A stretch of 64,000 nt of DNA from Bacteroidales bacterium UBA1680 (GCA_002320605.1 DCKG01000023.1:16636-80635), one strand, 5' to 3'; numbered from the stretch's first letter, positions 16,422 through 27,600 are shown. A program made the numbers and translations. Notes: generated from the sequence alone by a model not told the origin.

Positions 16422-17561
16422 TTAGCGACCTTTATACATTCGCTCGTAATATGCCTGATAATCACCTGAAGTCACGTTATCAAGCCAATCCTGATTGTCC
16501 AAGTACCATCGGACAGTTTTCTCTAGGCCTTCCTCGAACTGAAGCTGAGGCTCCCATCCAAGTTCCCTTTGAAGCTTTCGGCTATCGATTGCATAACGCA
16601 AGTCATGCCCCTTCCTGTCGGTCACGAATGTTATCAGGTCATCGTCCGCCCCTTCAGGGCGGCCCAGGAGCCTATCCACTGTCTTTATCAGAAGCCTCAC
16701 GATGTCAATGTTCTTCCACTCGTTGAAGCCTCCGATGTTGTAGGTCTGAGCGACCCTCCCTTTATGGAATATGAGGTCGATGGCTCTAGCGTGATCCTCG
16801 ACGTACAGCCAGTCACGCACGTTCTCACCTTTCCCATAAACTGGAAGAGGCTTACGATTGCGAATATTATTTATGAATAGCGGAATGAGCTTTTCTGGAA
16901 ACTGGCATGGCCCGTAATTGTTGGAGCAGTTCGTAACTATGGTTGGCATGCCGTACGTGTCGTGGTAAGCTCTTACGAAATGGTCGCTGGAGGCTTTGGC
17001 AGCAGAGTACGGGCTGTGCGGCTGGTACCTCGTTTCCTCGGTGAAAAATGTCCTTCCGTAAGCTTTATGCCCAGCTGAAGAAGCCTTAGTCACGAATGGA
17101 GATTCAAGGCCTTCTGGATTGGTAAGTTCGAGGGCTCCATAAACTTCGTCGGTTGAAATGTGATAAAAACGCTTTCCTTCCCATCCGGAAGACTCCCAGA
17201 ATTCTCTCGCTGCTTGCAGAAGCGTCAGCGTGCCTAGCACGTTGGTCTTTGCGAATACGAATGGGTCTGTGATGGAGCGGTCCACATGGCTTTCTGCAGC
17301 TAGGTGAATTATTCCGTCCACGTTATTCTCGCTTATAACCTTCTTCACTAATTCGTAATCACAAATGTCGCCTTTGACGAATGTGTAATTCGGCTTATTC
17401 TCAATGTCCGTCAGATTAGCCAGGTTTCCTGCGTATGTCAGCTTATCGAGATTGATTATATGATAGTCTGGATGCTTATTAACGAAAAGCCTGACGACAT
17501 GGCTGCCTATGAAGCCTGCGCCGCCAGTAATAATGATGGTTCTTGAATATCCCATATTCAT
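16422..17561 (-). CDS. rfbB: dTDP-glucose 4,6-dehydratase
   Basis: Second enzyme of dTDP-L-rhamnose synthesis, NAD-dependent. From ATG 17561 it has 379 aa (MNMGYSRTIIITGGAGFIG). Rossmann motif GGAGFIGSH near the N-terminus, HLAAESHVDRSI, STDEVYG, and the catalytic YSAAKASSDHFVRAY are all visible. The chosen start overlaps the rfbC stop as ATGA; an ATG six bases later (17555) is an alternative, and the longer frame to 17582 would run deep into rfbC. Last gene of the rfbDACB operon. Confidence 0.95.
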   Translation of the reverse strand: MNMGYSRTIIITGGAGFIGSHVVRLFVNKHPDYHIINLDKLTYAGNLANLTDIENKPNYTFVKGDICDYELVKKVISENNVDGIIHLAAESHVDRSITDPFVFAKTNVLGTLTLLQAAREFWESSGWEGKRFYHISTDEVYGALELTNPEGLESPFVTKASSAGHKAYGRTFFTEETRYQPHSPYSAAKASSDHFVRAYHDTYGMPTIVTNCSNNYGPCQFPEKLIPLFINNIRNRKPLPVYGKGENVRDWLYVEDHARAIDLIFHKGRVAQTYNIGGFNEWKNIDIVRLLIKTVDRLLGRPEGADDDLITFVTDRKGHDLRYAIDSRKLQRELGWEPQLQFEEGLEKTVRWYLDNQDWLDNVTSGDYQAYYERMYKGR

Positions 17562-18118
17562 AAAATTCCGTGCATTTTGCAATATTCTTTAAAAGAGGGG
17601 TGATTGCTGTCTTTCGAGGAGAGAATCACATCCTTGGCGGGAAGCCCCCAGTCTATCACGAGATCTGGATCGTTCCATGCAATTGCACCTTCGTTCTGAG
17701 GTGAGTAGAAATTATCGCACTTGTATTGGAAAATGACTTTGTTGCTGAGCACGCTGAAGCCATGGGCGAACCCGCGAGGTATGAACAGCTGCCGATGATT
17801 CTTTCCGGAAAGCTCCACCGCGACATATTTCCCGAACGTCTTTGAACCTTTGCGCAAATCTACGGCGACATCCAGCACTGCTCCAGAGACGACTCTCACG
17901 AGTTTGGATTGCGCATGACTTCCTTCTTGAAAATGCAGTCCTCTGACAACGCCATAACTGGATTTGCTTTCATTGTCCTGGACGAAATTAATCTCACCAA
18001 CCTTGGAGCGGAATTCCCTTTCATTGAACGACTCGAAAAAATATCCTCTCGGGTCCCTGAAAATCTTCGGCTCTATTATTGACAGGCCTTCAATATCCGT
18101 ATTTAATATATTCATCAT
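17558..18118 (-). CDS. rfbC: dTDP-4-dehydrorhamnose 3,5-epimerase
   Basis: 186-aa cupin-fold epimerase converting dTDP-4-keto-6-deoxyglucose to the rhamno epimer. Landmarks: IIEPKIFRDPRGYFFESFNE, NESKSSYGVVRGLHFQ, the catalytic His in LHFQ, LDVAVDLRKGS, and FIPRGFAHGFSVLS. Full length. It lies 16 bp after rfbA and overlaps rfbB by four bases. Confidence 0.95.
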   Translation of the reverse strand: MMNILNTDIEGLSIIEPKIFRDPRGYFFESFNEREFRSKVGEINFVQDNESKSSYGVVRGLHFQEGSHAQSKLVRVVSGAVLDVAVDLRKGSKTFGKYVAVELSGKNHRQLFIPRGFAHGFSVLSNKVIFQYKCDNFYSPQNEGAIAWNDPDLVIDWGLPAKDVILSSKDSNHPSFKEYCKMHGIL

Positions 18119-18134
18119 TGATTATTTGGAATAT

Positions 18135-19019
18135 TCATCTTTCATCCGCCACCTTCAGAAGATACTGCCCATACTGGTTATTCTTCATCGGTTCTGCCAA
18201 AGCACGCAGCTTCCCAGCGCTTATCCAGCCATTCTGGAAGGCTATCTCCTCCAAGCAGGCAATTTTCAGCCCCTGCCTGGTCTCTATAGCCTCTATGTAG
18301 CTGGACGCTTCGTATAAAGAGCTGTGAGTGCCGGTGTCAAGCCATGCAAATCCTCTCCCTAGTTTTTGGACTCGAAGCTCATTCCTTTTCAGGAACTCGG
18401 CATTCACGGAAGTGATTTCCAGCTCTCCCCTTGCGGAAGGCTTTATATTCTTTGCTATCTCGACAACTTCGTTGGGGTAAAAATACAGGCCGGTAACAGC
18501 ATAGTTGCTCTTAGGCTCTGCTGGCTTTTCTTCAATGCTCAAGCAGTTCCCCCACTCATCGAATTCAGCCACGCCATAGCGCTTAGGGTCGCTTACCCAG
18601 TAGCCGAAAACCGTGGCTTTCCCCTCTTCCTCTGCGGTATGCACTGCCCCCTTCAACTGCTCTTCGAAGCCTGCTCCTTGGAAGATGTTGTCTCCCAGCA
18701 CAAGGCATACGCAGTCGCCGCCGATGAATTTCTCACCTATGATGAAGGCTTGTGCCAAGCCGTCAGGAAATGGCTGCTCAGCGTATGTCAAGGATATGCC
18801 GAAATCGCCGCCGTCGCCAAGAAGCCTCTTGAAGGCGGGCAGGTCTTGAGGAGTTGATATTAAAAGAATATCCCGTATCCCGGCTTCCATGAGCACTGAA
18901 AGCGGATAATATACCATTGGCTTATCGTAAACAGGCAGCAGTTGCTTGCTGATGCCCTTCGTGATCGGGTAAAGGCGCGTGCCGCTACCCCCAGCTAAAA
19001 CTATCCCTTTCATATTCAT
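18135..19019 (-). CDS. rfbA: Glucose-1-phosphate thymidylyltransferase
   Basis: First enzyme of the dTDP-L-rhamnose pathway (glucose-1-P + dTTP to dTDP-glucose). 294 aa. Nucleotide-binding LAGGSGTRLYPIT near the start, KPMVYYPLSVLMEAGI, LVLGDNIFQG, EEKPAEPKSNYAVTGLYFY and WLDTGTHSSL match RmlA throughout. Its ATG overlaps the rfbD stop (ATGA). In related enzymes dTDP-rhamnose inhibits allosterically; the sequence does not test this here. Confidence 0.96.
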   Translation of the reverse strand: MNMKGIVLAGGSGTRLYPITKGISKQLLPVYDKPMVYYPLSVLMEAGIRDILLISTPQDLPAFKRLLGDGGDFGISLTYAEQPFPDGLAQAFIIGEKFIGGDCVCLVLGDNIFQGAGFEEQLKGAVHTAEEEGKATVFGYWVSDPKRYGVAEFDEWGNCLSIEEKPAEPKSNYAVTGLYFYPNEVVEIAKNIKPSARGELEITSVNAEFLKRNELRVQKLGRGFAWLDTGTHSSLYEASSYIEAIETRQGLKIACLEEIAFQNGWISAGKLRALAEPMKNNQYGQYLLKVADER

Positions 19020-19906
19020 TGATCGTTAGTTTCGTTCAGCCTATTAATGCAGTCTTTCAAAGAATCCCTCCAGTAAGGGATTCTAATTCCAAAGGTCTCT
19101 TTTATCTTTGTCTTGTCGAGGACCGAGAATCTTGGCCTCTCTGCCTTCGTAGTGAATTCTTCCGTATGGCAGGGCTGCACGTCACATTCTATGTTGCTCA
19201 GGTCACGGATCGCCTCTGCAAAATCGTACCACGAGATTGCTCCTTCGTTGCTGAAATGATATATGCCAGTCTTAGCTAATAGATTTTCTTCAATTATCTT
19301 GAATATGACCTTGGCTAGGTCTAACGCATAAGTCGGGGTTCCTACCTGATCAAAGACTACCTTCACCGAATCCCGCTGGGACATCAGGGAGCGCATAGTC
19401 TTCACGAAATTTTTCCCATAAGGCGAATAGAGCCAGGCCGTCCTCAGCAAGATGTACTTGCAGCCGGATTTCTCCAAGGCATTCTCTCCTGCCAGCTTCG
19501 TGGAGCCATAGACTCCTAGCGGATCCGTCTCCCAGTCTTCTTCGCAAGGCAGTGGCCTGTCGCCATGGAAGACATAGTCTGTAGAGATGTGAATCATTGT
19601 CGCACCTCTCTCCGCAGCCACTTTCGCCAAATTGCCAACCGCTGCGCAGTTCAGCAATTCAGCACAGACAGGGTCATCCTCCGCCCGCTCCACATTCGTA
19701 TAGGCAGCGCAATTGACTATGACGCCAACTTGCTCTGATTCACATACCAGACGCACGGCATCCTCGTCCGTGATGTCCAAGCTCACCGTCTCCACGCCCT
19801 GAATGGTTGTTACGTCGGTGAATATGTAATGATTACGGCTGCTGCCAGCCACGTTTCTGAGTTCGGTCCCTAATTGGCCGTTAGCTCCTGTGACCAAAAT
19901 GTTCAT
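19016..19906 (-). CDS. rfbD: dTDP-4-dehydrorhamnose reductase
   Basis: Last enzyme of dTDP-L-rhamnose synthesis, an NAD(P)H-dependent reductase. From ATG 19906 it has 296 aa: MNILVTGANGQLGTEL, NCAAYTNVERAEDD, STDYVFHG, and the Tyr-Lys pair in YGSTKLAGE. The open frame extends 13 codons upstream, but those codons cover a predicted promoter and lack similarity, so the internal ATG is used. First gene of rfbDACB. It begins 70 bp downstream of the polysaccharide-utilization genes, on the same strand. Confidence 0.94.
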   Translation of the reverse strand: MNILVTGANGQLGTELRNVAGSSRNHYIFTDVTTIQGVETVSLDITDEDAVRLVCESEQVGVIVNCAAYTNVERAEDDPVCAELLNCAAVGNLAKVAAERGATMIHISTDYVFHGDRPLPCEEDWETDPLGVYGSTKLAGENALEKSGCKYILLRTAWLYSPYGKNFVKTMRSLMSQRDSVKVVFDQVGTPTYALDLAKVIFKIIEENLLAKTGIYHFSNEGAISWYDFAEAIRDLSNIECDVQPCHTEEFTTKAERPRFSVLDKTKIKETFGIRIPYWRDSLKDCINRLNETNDQ

Positions 19907-19911
19907 ATATG

Positions 19912-19919
19912 CAAATTTA
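19912..19919 (-). promoter_or_regulatory. Putative -7 box of the rfb operon
   Basis: TAAATTTG on the minus strand ends 5 bases before the rfbD ATG. If used, the mRNA would start at or next to the ATG (leaderless). The -33 region is poor. Confidence 0.35.
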
Positions 19920-19975
19920 ATAAAATAAGCATTAGATGAAAACATCTTTACAGAAACGGAGCCGACGGCATATCG

Positions 19976-21913
19976 TCATTCCCAGATATCAGGACCTAAC
20001 TCATGTCCTCTTGCATTCACTGGTTCTTCAGAAAATGGGGAAACTTCTCCAGAATGTATTTTATATAGCCTTCCCGATGTAGCTTTGGCTGCCTCAACGA
20101 TCTTCTTGTATGGCCTATCCGTCACATCAATTAGACCGCAGTTGTAATTCTCGCCATCGAAACGCCCAGTGATATCTTGATCACACCACTGGAAATACCC
20201 TGTGCCGATCAATGCCGGATGTGAATATGCATGCTCAGTATAATATCGATAGGCTACCCCCCTTTGCTCCTGCGACTCAACCTGCCAAAGAGACTGCGCC
20301 ATGCCTCTATCAACCGTCCCGAAATGATATTCGCCAATCATCAAAGGAAGATTCAGGATGTTTTCAGCATGCCCCATTGCGTCATAGTCTGGTTTTAGAG
20401 CATAGCAGTTGAAGCTGAAGACATCGAAATGCTTACCGCATATCGCAAGCACGTCGTCACCGACATCACTGATATTCCCAAAACGGATGCCCAGATTCAA
20501 ATGGTCTTTGTCAACGGACTTCAGTATTTCGTTAACTTCCGAAAGATATGCATCGAATGTCTTAAATATAAACTGTTTACGACTATGTTCCGTATCCCCA
20601 TTCTCTTCGAGCCATGACTTCAGAGCATTCTTAATAGGCTTATTAGAACCTTCTAATATCATTTGTGAAAGTCTTGCTTCATGATCAAGCCATGCCGGTT
20701 CATTGCCGATGAAATACCCTATAAGCCAAGGATTGCCTAAATAATTGGAAACCTGTCCCGAAATGAATTCCTTTGCTGAGCTTTCAAATCTGGGATCATA
20801 TATATCGGCCAAGCCCATGAGCTCTGGCTCTGCACCCACATTATCTAATGACACGACGAAGGCTTTCTTATTCATTGACATCACTGCAGGATCTGACCAA
20901 TTCGCTATAGTGTTGAATCCCCACTTATCCATTCGCCTGATTATCATCTGCCTTGCCTCATCAATATAGTCTTCGCCATACCTTCTATAAAGATTCCAAG
21001 TGCCAAAAGAATATCCTTTCCCACCTGAACGTCTAGAAACAGGAAAAATATCTCCTGGCGGCATTGCCTGGAACATACTTGGCCTCTTCTCATAATCCCT
21101 CACGCTTCCTCCACCTCCAGGGCTTACGCAATCTACTCCGACTGAGAGGAAGAGATATCCATCCGGGTCTACGAACCACCATTTACCATCTATTTTCTCA
21201 ACACGGAAAAATCCTGTCGCAGTCACCTTATGATCTCTATACCCGCCGAATTCAGAGTACCGGAACACAGCTGTGTCTATTGGCTGAGCATCTTCTTCGT
21301 TCCATTGCTGTCTTAATTCTGAAAGAGAAGCAACTTTTTCAGGATAATCCATGAATATGTTCTGCCCGAGCGAGTCGATCGCAGGTTTGTCTTCCAGATA
21401 GGAATCACCCGGATCCTCTACGGCCAGTTCAACTTTCCTTATCTCGAATGTCTGATCCCCTATTGGGCGGCGCATCCTGATTCCTATCGAATCCACGCCT
21501 TGAAGCGGGCCTATCCTGCTAAGCAGGTTAATCCATCCCATGTAGCGCGGATGATTATAAGTTGCGGCAAGATCAGATTCTGGATCCGGAAGCTGAGTGA
21601 AATACTTCAACGGTATTGCCAGCTTGTTCCACGCTTTAGGGACGTAGCACATTACCCTAGCCTCTCTATAGCCGCCAGTCGTTGTGAATCCTAACTGGAA
21701 ACGCTGTGAAGTTGAGATTCTATATTCAATGACGACATAATTATAATCTTTCCAATCTTCAGGAAGATCCGGATTGATGGCCTTGAGGGCAATCTTGCTC
21801 CCTGACATTTCCTTTGAGGAGCTTAATTTAATCGTAAAGATTTTCTCGCCACAAGAAACGAAAGCAATGGCGCTTGCTAATAGCGCCATCGGGATAAACC
21901 TGTTTATCTTCAT
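19976..21913 (-). CDS. Lipoprotein glycoside hydrolase, agarase-like (clan GH-A fold)
   Basis: 645-aa surface or periplasmic lipoprotein: signal peptide with lipobox FVSC at about 18-21. Residues about 25-170 look like a beta-sandwich carbohydrate-binding region. The catalytic barrel follows, marked by GKWWFVDPDGYLFLSVGVDC, a motif shared by GH50-type agarases and relatives. Candidate catalytic residues are Glu in YFIGNEPAW (acid/base) and Glu in LMIGEYHFG (nucleophile). It is the last gene of the SusCD locus, 3 bp after the GH5 gene. The substrate cannot be read from sequence; agarase activity should not be assumed, since related proteins in gut Bacteroidales occur in varied loci. Confidence 0.7.
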   Translation of the reverse strand: MKINRFIPMALLASAIAFVSCGEKIFTIKLSSSKEMSGSKIALKAINPDLPEDWKDYNYVVIEYRISTSQRFQLGFTTTGGYREARVMCYVPKAWNKLAIPLKYFTQLPDPESDLAATYNHPRYMGWINLLSRIGPLQGVDSIGIRMRRPIGDQTFEIRKVELAVEDPGDSYLEDKPAIDSLGQNIFMDYPEKVASLSELRQQWNEEDAQPIDTAVFRYSEFGGYRDHKVTATGFFRVEKIDGKWWFVDPDGYLFLSVGVDCVSPGGGGSVRDYEKRPSMFQAMPPGDIFPVSRRSGGKGYSFGTWNLYRRYGEDYIDEARQMIIRRMDKWGFNTIANWSDPAVMSMNKKAFVVSLDNVGAEPELMGLADIYDPRFESSAKEFISGQVSNYLGNPWLIGYFIGNEPAWLDHEARLSQMILEGSNKPIKNALKSWLEENGDTEHSRKQFIFKTFDAYLSEVNEILKSVDKDHLNLGIRFGNISDVGDDVLAICGKHFDVFSFNCYALKPDYDAMGHAENILNLPLMIGEYHFGTVDRGMAQSLWQVESQEQRGVAYRYYTEHAYSHPALIGTGYFQWCDQDITGRFDGENYNCGLIDVTDRPYKKIVEAAKATSGRLYKIHSGEVSPFSEEPVNARGHELGPDIWE

Positions 21914-21916
21914 TTT

Positions 21917-23158
21917 CTAATTCAATAACATTGATTCGATATATTCATTATCAGGCCGGCAATTCTCGAATCTCACATTTTTCGTGAACTCCTGCATTAT
22001 TCGCCAAGCTTCTTCTTGATCTGGCCTTGCCTCTCGCACCTGGCCGAAATCTCCCCGAGGAGATTCGGAAAATGCGCAGATAATGTCGTCCCATCCATCC
22101 GGGACATGAAAATTAACCATGCAACTGTTATCTCGCTTTTTATATGGCCAGAAAGTATATCCGATGTTATTTTCTTTCATGATTTTGCAAAATGCCCTCT
22201 GCCACTCGAATGTGTTGTGACCTATTTCCCCCATGTACATCGGCAGACCTGTGCTGTCTCTGAAACTAATATAATTCCTAATGCTTTCTGCCGTTGGCTC
22301 TCCTCCATACCTATGACAGGTCAGAATAATCTTGTCATCGAACGACACGTCAGTTACTGACTTGAAATTCGTATTCCACTGTGTAGCTCCAATAAGTATG
22401 ATATGATTATTATCTACTTCTCTGATACGTTGCACCGCCTTTTTGCATACGTCCATAAACTTTCCGTTCAGGTCGTCAACATTCTTGAAATAAGGGGCTA
22501 TAGGCTCATTCGCCAGCTCATACCCAAGAATGACAGGTTCATTTACGAAATGCTCTGCTATCTTCTGCCAGATATCACAGAAAAGAGCCTGGCTTTCCGA
22601 GCTTTCGAAAAGCCAAGGATAGCCATAACTATCATCTATATTATCACCCGTCTGCCCACCTGGGCAATCATGCATGTCAAGTATTACATGAAGGCCAGCC
22701 TCTCTTGCCCACACGACTAAAGAATCCATCCTTGCAAAACCGTCCTGATCCTTAGTCAGCCCCATGTAATCTTCATCTGTGAATAACGTGTAATTGAAAG
22801 GGAGCCGGATAGTGTTTGCGCCCGTTGAGGCAATGAACTTAATATCTTCGTGGGAGATATAATTATCTTTGAACTCTTTCCAGAATTGCGCAGTCCTGTC
22901 CGGCCCCACTAGCTCGCAGAACATCTCATTTATGAGTCTCGGAGAGCTCGTTCTGCCGAACCCGAACATATAGCCTTCGGGATTCAGCCAATTGCCAAGA
23001 TTAGTTCCCTTGATGAAATATACAGAGCCATCAGGATTGATGAGGTGAGTACCAGATATTCCGATGAATCCTTCCGGGGTTGAATGCCGTGTCCCAACGC
23101 ATCCAGAAACAAATATTAATACCGATGCGATGCAAATAAGTTTCTTACAAAGCCTCAT
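21917..23158 (-). CDS. GH5-family lipoprotein glycosidase
   Basis: 413 aa from ATG 23158; a GTG one codon earlier overlaps the susD stop. Lipobox VSGC near residue 20 predicts a lipoprotein. The TIM barrel carries GH5 features: FIKGTNLGNWLNPEGYMFG near the N-terminus, GANTIRLPFNY, HVILDMHDCPGGQ, the acid/base Glu in YELANEP and the nucleophile Glu in PMYMGEIGHN. The N-terminal NLGNWL pattern is closest to the exo-beta-1,3-glucanase-like branch of GH5, so a beta-glucan or glycoside substrate is plausible (inference). Translationally coupled to susD. Confidence 0.85.
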   Translation of the reverse strand: MRLCKKLICIASVLIFVSGCVGTRHSTPEGFIGISGTHLINPDGSVYFIKGTNLGNWLNPEGYMFGFGRTSSPRLINEMFCELVGPDRTAQFWKEFKDNYISHEDIKFIASTGANTIRLPFNYTLFTDEDYMGLTKDQDGFARMDSLVVWAREAGLHVILDMHDCPGGQTGDNIDDSYGYPWLFESSESQALFCDIWQKIAEHFVNEPVILGYELANEPIAPYFKNVDDLNGKFMDVCKKAVQRIREVDNNHIILIGATQWNTNFKSVTDVSFDDKIILTCHRYGGEPTAESIRNYISFRDSTGLPMYMGEIGHNTFEWQRAFCKIMKENNIGYTFWPYKKRDNSCMVNFHVPDGWDDIICAFSESPRGDFGQVREARPDQEEAWRIMQEFTKNVRFENCRPDNEYIESMLLN

Positions 23159-23160
23159 CA

Positions 23161-24624
23161 CTATTTCCCAAGATTAGGATTCAACAATATTTCACTAGAA
23201 GGAATCGGGAAAGTGTACCTATTGTCTGTCTTGGAATGCAAATTAGACGGGTCATATTCCGAATCTTTGCCCTCGAATGATTCAGGAACCATTTCCAACC
23301 TCAGCAGATCATACCACCTAACGCATTCTCCTGCGAATTCCCAAGCTCTTTCTTGCACAACGTCATTGATGAAATCGCTTGTCGATAGTCCGGAATATTC
23401 AGGAAGCCCTGCCCTGTCTCTTATTTTGTTCAGCCACGAATATGCCTCAGCATCAGGGCCATCAGAACGAGCCTTTGCCTCTGCGTATGTTAGAGCAGTC
23501 TGAGAAAGCCTGAGGATATGAGCTGGAAGCACAGATGAGCAGTTCGCCACATTGTTCTGTCCCCCTTGCGGATATTTCATGAGTTTGAGTATGCATGGGT
23601 GCTTGTGCTGCCAATTCTGCCAGCTTACGCCTTTGTCTGTCACAGTATAAAAAGTGGCATCCTTTCTAGGCCCTTCAGGGAATTTATTCATGAATCCGAC
23701 CTCTGCGAATATTACATTCCAGCCTCCTATTTCTGAAGGCTCGCACCAAGCACCATAGAATACCACATAATCAGTGGTGCTTGCAGGAATAACGAATAAA
23801 TCTTCCGAAGTGATGTTATTATCTTCTTCTCTGTTCAAGAACAGAGAAGCGTAGTTTCCTTCAAGAGAAAAGCCAGCCCCACTGCTTTCGTCGAGAACTT
23901 CTTTTGCTACCGAGGCCGCCTTCGCATAATAACCATCCTTCTTCAACGGCCATCCTGCCTCAGTGAGATATATCTCGGCCATCAATGCTTTAGCGACGAG
24001 CTTGTTAGGTCTTCCAACCTCGTTATTCCTTCGTGAATCGCCAAGCATTTTTACGGCAGTCGTTATATCACTTTCAATCAAATCATAAACATTTGCCTCG
24101 GACGATAAACCTATTGATGCGTCATCAGAATTATAGCCTGATGCAGTGACCAACGGAATATCGCCCCACAACCTCACCAGGGTATAATATGCGAATGCCC
24201 TGAGGAAGTATGCTTCGCCGGCTATCACTTTTATAGTGTTAGCATCACCGCTGCAATTCTGATAATTATTAATCACTCTGTTAGCCCCTAGCGCAGTCTT
24301 GTATAATCCGCTCCATGTACTCGAGAATGAGCCGTTGGAATTCGTCGGGTTACATCTGTCTAACTGGGTCCCGTTAGCATCAGTTGTCGGACAATACATA
24401 TCGTCAGCACCTGAGCATAACTGTTGGTAAGTGCCATTACATATTCCGAAACCCCAAGGCTGATTCAATCCTCTATATGCCCCTGTCAGCGCTGCCTCAA
24501 GCCCCTCTTGAGTAGTGAGCAGATTTTCATCGACTTTCCCTTTTGACTCCTCATCGAGGAAGTCAGAACAAGCAGGAATAATGAATATGCCAAAAACGAT
24601 GGCTGATATTAATATATTTTTCAT
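23161..24624 (-). CDS. SusD/RagB-family glycan-binding lipoprotein
   Basis: 487-aa outer-membrane lipoprotein that acts as the lid and glycan-binding partner of the adjacent SusC. Lipobox IPAC near residue 19, then the typical SDFLDEESKGKVDENLLTT start. Four TPR-like helix pairs include EAYFLRAFAYYTLVRLWGDI, and the C-terminal RagB signature DVVQERAWEFAGECVRWYDL is followed by a PIPSSEILLNPNL ending. Full length for the family. It starts 13 bp after susC. Confidence 0.95.
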   Translation of the reverse strand: MKNILISAIVFGIFIIPACSDFLDEESKGKVDENLLTTQEGLEAALTGAYRGLNQPWGFGICNGTYQQLCSGADDMYCPTTDANGTQLDRCNPTNSNGSFSSTWSGLYKTALGANRVINNYQNCSGDANTIKVIAGEAYFLRAFAYYTLVRLWGDIPLVTASGYNSDDASIGLSSEANVYDLIESDITTAVKMLGDSRRNNEVGRPNKLVAKALMAEIYLTEAGWPLKKDGYYAKAASVAKEVLDESSGAGFSLEGNYASLFLNREEDNNITSEDLFVIPASTTDYVVFYGAWCEPSEIGGWNVIFAEVGFMNKFPEGPRKDATFYTVTDKGVSWQNWQHKHPCILKLMKYPQGGQNNVANCSSVLPAHILRLSQTALTYAEAKARSDGPDAEAYSWLNKIRDRAGLPEYSGLSTSDFINDVVQERAWEFAGECVRWYDLLRLEMVPESFEGKDSEYDPSNLHSKTDNRYTFPIPSSEILLNPNLGK

Positions 24625-24637
24625 ATTATCTTCGTTA

Positions 24638-27600
24638 TTAGAATCTTATATTCAAGCCAAGAGTTAAAGAACGAGAATTCGGATAAGCTCCGTAATCAAG
24701 TCCCTGAGTGACATCGGAGCTGCTTCCTACATTGCTGGCCTCTGGATCTATCCCTTTATAGCCAGAAATCGTGAACAAGTTCGTGGCATTGAGCGACACA
24801 GAGAAATCTGCGATTTTCTTTATCGAGAAATCATAAGAAATGCTTAAGTTCTTAAGTCTCAGATAGCTTGCATCTTCAAGCCAAAGGCTGGACACAGGAT
24901 ACCATGTGCTGGAAGCGTTCCAAGCAGGGAGCCACGCATCTTCTTGGACGCCAGGAATATAACGTTCTTTCACTTCTGCGAATCTAGCACCCCTTACGTC
25001 CCTGGTAGCCATCATATTCACGCACCTGTTGTAGTTAAGTTTGTCCATTTTAATCACGCCTTGGAAGAACATGTTTACTCCTATCTTTTTCCAACGGAAA
25101 TTAGTATTCCATCCAACAGTATATTTTGGCATGCCATATCCGATTATTTTATAGTCGCTGCTATCATATATATGGTCTCCGTTAAGATCTTCATACCTTG
25201 CGTCACCCGGCACGCAGCCGTATTTAGCAGCCTCTGTTTCCTGTCCTTTCTGCCACGGGCCAAGATAATGCAGCCCGAAGAGTGTTCCGAGAGGTTCCCC
25301 CACTTTATAGATCAAATCGTAAGCACCATCATTTATTCCTGTAAGATTCGTAGCTACATACACTATATCTTCCTCACCCAAATCCTTGACCCTATTTTTC
25401 AGGAATGAGAAATTGACAGACGATTCGAGAAACATATCTGTCTTCTCGATGATCCTTCCTGCCAGCGTAAAATCAAAACCACTGTTACGTATCTTTCCGA
25501 TGTTAGACGTAATGGTTCCGCCACCAAGATAATCTGGCACGTTTTTGTTCAGCAGAAGATCTTTCGTGTCCTTCATATAGTAGTCAGCCTCAAGCGTCAG
25601 CCTATCATGGAAGAAGCCCGCATCTAATCCTATGTCTTTCTGCACTGTGGTCTCCCACTTAAGATTTTTATTAGCAGGATTTCCTGCGATAATGCCGCTC
25701 GTCGAAGTACCCATAGAGAATGGATATGTCGTAGAGTTAAAGAAGTATTGAGTTGCGTATGGGCTGATGGCCTGGCTTCCTGTCGCCCCCCAGCTGAACC
25801 TGATCTTCAGATTGCTCACGAAAGGGACATTCTCCATGAATTTTTCCTTCGATATAGCCCAAGCAACAGCCGCAGCAGGAAATGTGCTGTATTTATTTCC
25901 TTTAGCGAATTTAGATGACCCATCGCGCCTTACTGAAACAGATGCCATATAACGTCCGTCGTATGAATAGTTTAGACGAGCAATGTATGAAGACAGCGTC
26001 CAATTCGTGTAATCACTTGAGGCATTTATTGTCGTGGCTTGTGCCAGATTGTTATATTTCAATGATGGGAATTTCAGTCCAGTAGAGGTGGTCGAATGTC
26101 CAAAAGCATTATATTCCTGTGTCTCGAAGGCAGCTACTGCGTTGATTTCATGCTTTCCGAAAGTGTTGTTGTATGAGAGTTGAGTAGTGGTCTGCAAAGT
26201 CTTGCCTTTCGCGTCGGTTAGCGAAGCACCAGCTACGGATCTGTTGGCAAGAGTTCCGTTATAGATCTTGTCTCTTTCGAATAACCTATCTGTTGCGGCC
26301 TGGAAATCTAGGGATAGGCCATCGAATATCTCATATTTTGCTCCTCCGAGTATGGTGAGAAATGTTTTTTCCCGGATGTTCTCCGCATCATAAAGAAGAG
26401 CCAAAGGACTTGTCTTGAGCGATCCGACAGGGTCATTCACAACAAGATTACCATCGTCATCATAAGGCATCGTGGTCGGAGCCCATCCTATAGCCTGATT
26501 CAGGACGGTAGTGGCCCCAGAATATCCCTGATTATTGTAACCTGTGCCGTTATTCACATTAATATTGAATCTAAATGAAAGCCTGTCGCTTACTTTAGCA
26601 TTCAGGTTTGCCCTCAGGTTCGTCCTGCGATAATTAGATTTTTTCACTATTCCTTGCTGGTCTAATAGATTTCCTGACACTCTCCACTGCACATTCCGTG
26701 TTCCTCCAGAAACACTCAGCTGATGCTGATGCGAGAAAGCAGTCCTCAGCACAGCATCTACATAATCGTACCCACCGTTCTTGTAATAGCTGTCTATCTG
26801 TTCCTGAGTGAACGTCGGATTAAGTCCGTATGCGGCAGAATGTTCGTTGTATACTTCTGCATATTCGCCAGCGCTTAAAAGATCGTAATTCTTCAATATC
26901 TTCGAGACTGTGGCACTTCCCTCGTAAGTGACTTCCACCTTATCAGAAACAGCACCTTTCTTAGTCGTTATGAGAACAACTCCATTAGCCCCGCGGGAGC
27001 CATAGATAGCTGTCGACGATGCATCCTTGAGAATTTCAATGGACTCAATGTCATCAGGATTAATCGAAGAAAAATCTACGCCGACTAAGCCGTCTACCAC
27101 GAAAAGCGGGCTGTTATCCCCCAACACGGAGTTTGCACCCCTTATCCTAATCCTCACTGAACCGCCCGGAGCTCCAACAGTATTAGATACTTGCACGCCG
27201 GAAGCTCTTCCTTGCAAGGCCTGATCAATGCGAGTTACCCTCTGATCTTTGAAAGAATCGCTTTTTACCTGCGAAAGAGCACCCGTCAGAGAGCTTTTCT
27301 TCGCTGTTCCATAGCCGATGACAACAACTTCTTCAAGAGCCTCAGTGTCTTCTTTGAGTACTACAGTCATGTTATCTTCATCCCCGACAGAAACATTCTG
27401 GGTCACGAAACCAAGGAATGATACTTCCAAATTCGGGTTGCCATGAACAGTAAGAGACAGAACTCCGTCAGCATCAGTGATTCCCCCCATATTGGTTCCA
27501 ATAACTAATACGCTTGCTCCAGCGACTGGCATCCCACTCCCATCAATTACTTTCAGGGTGATGGTTCTGCCTTCCGTCTGCATGTTCTGCCTTGTAAGAA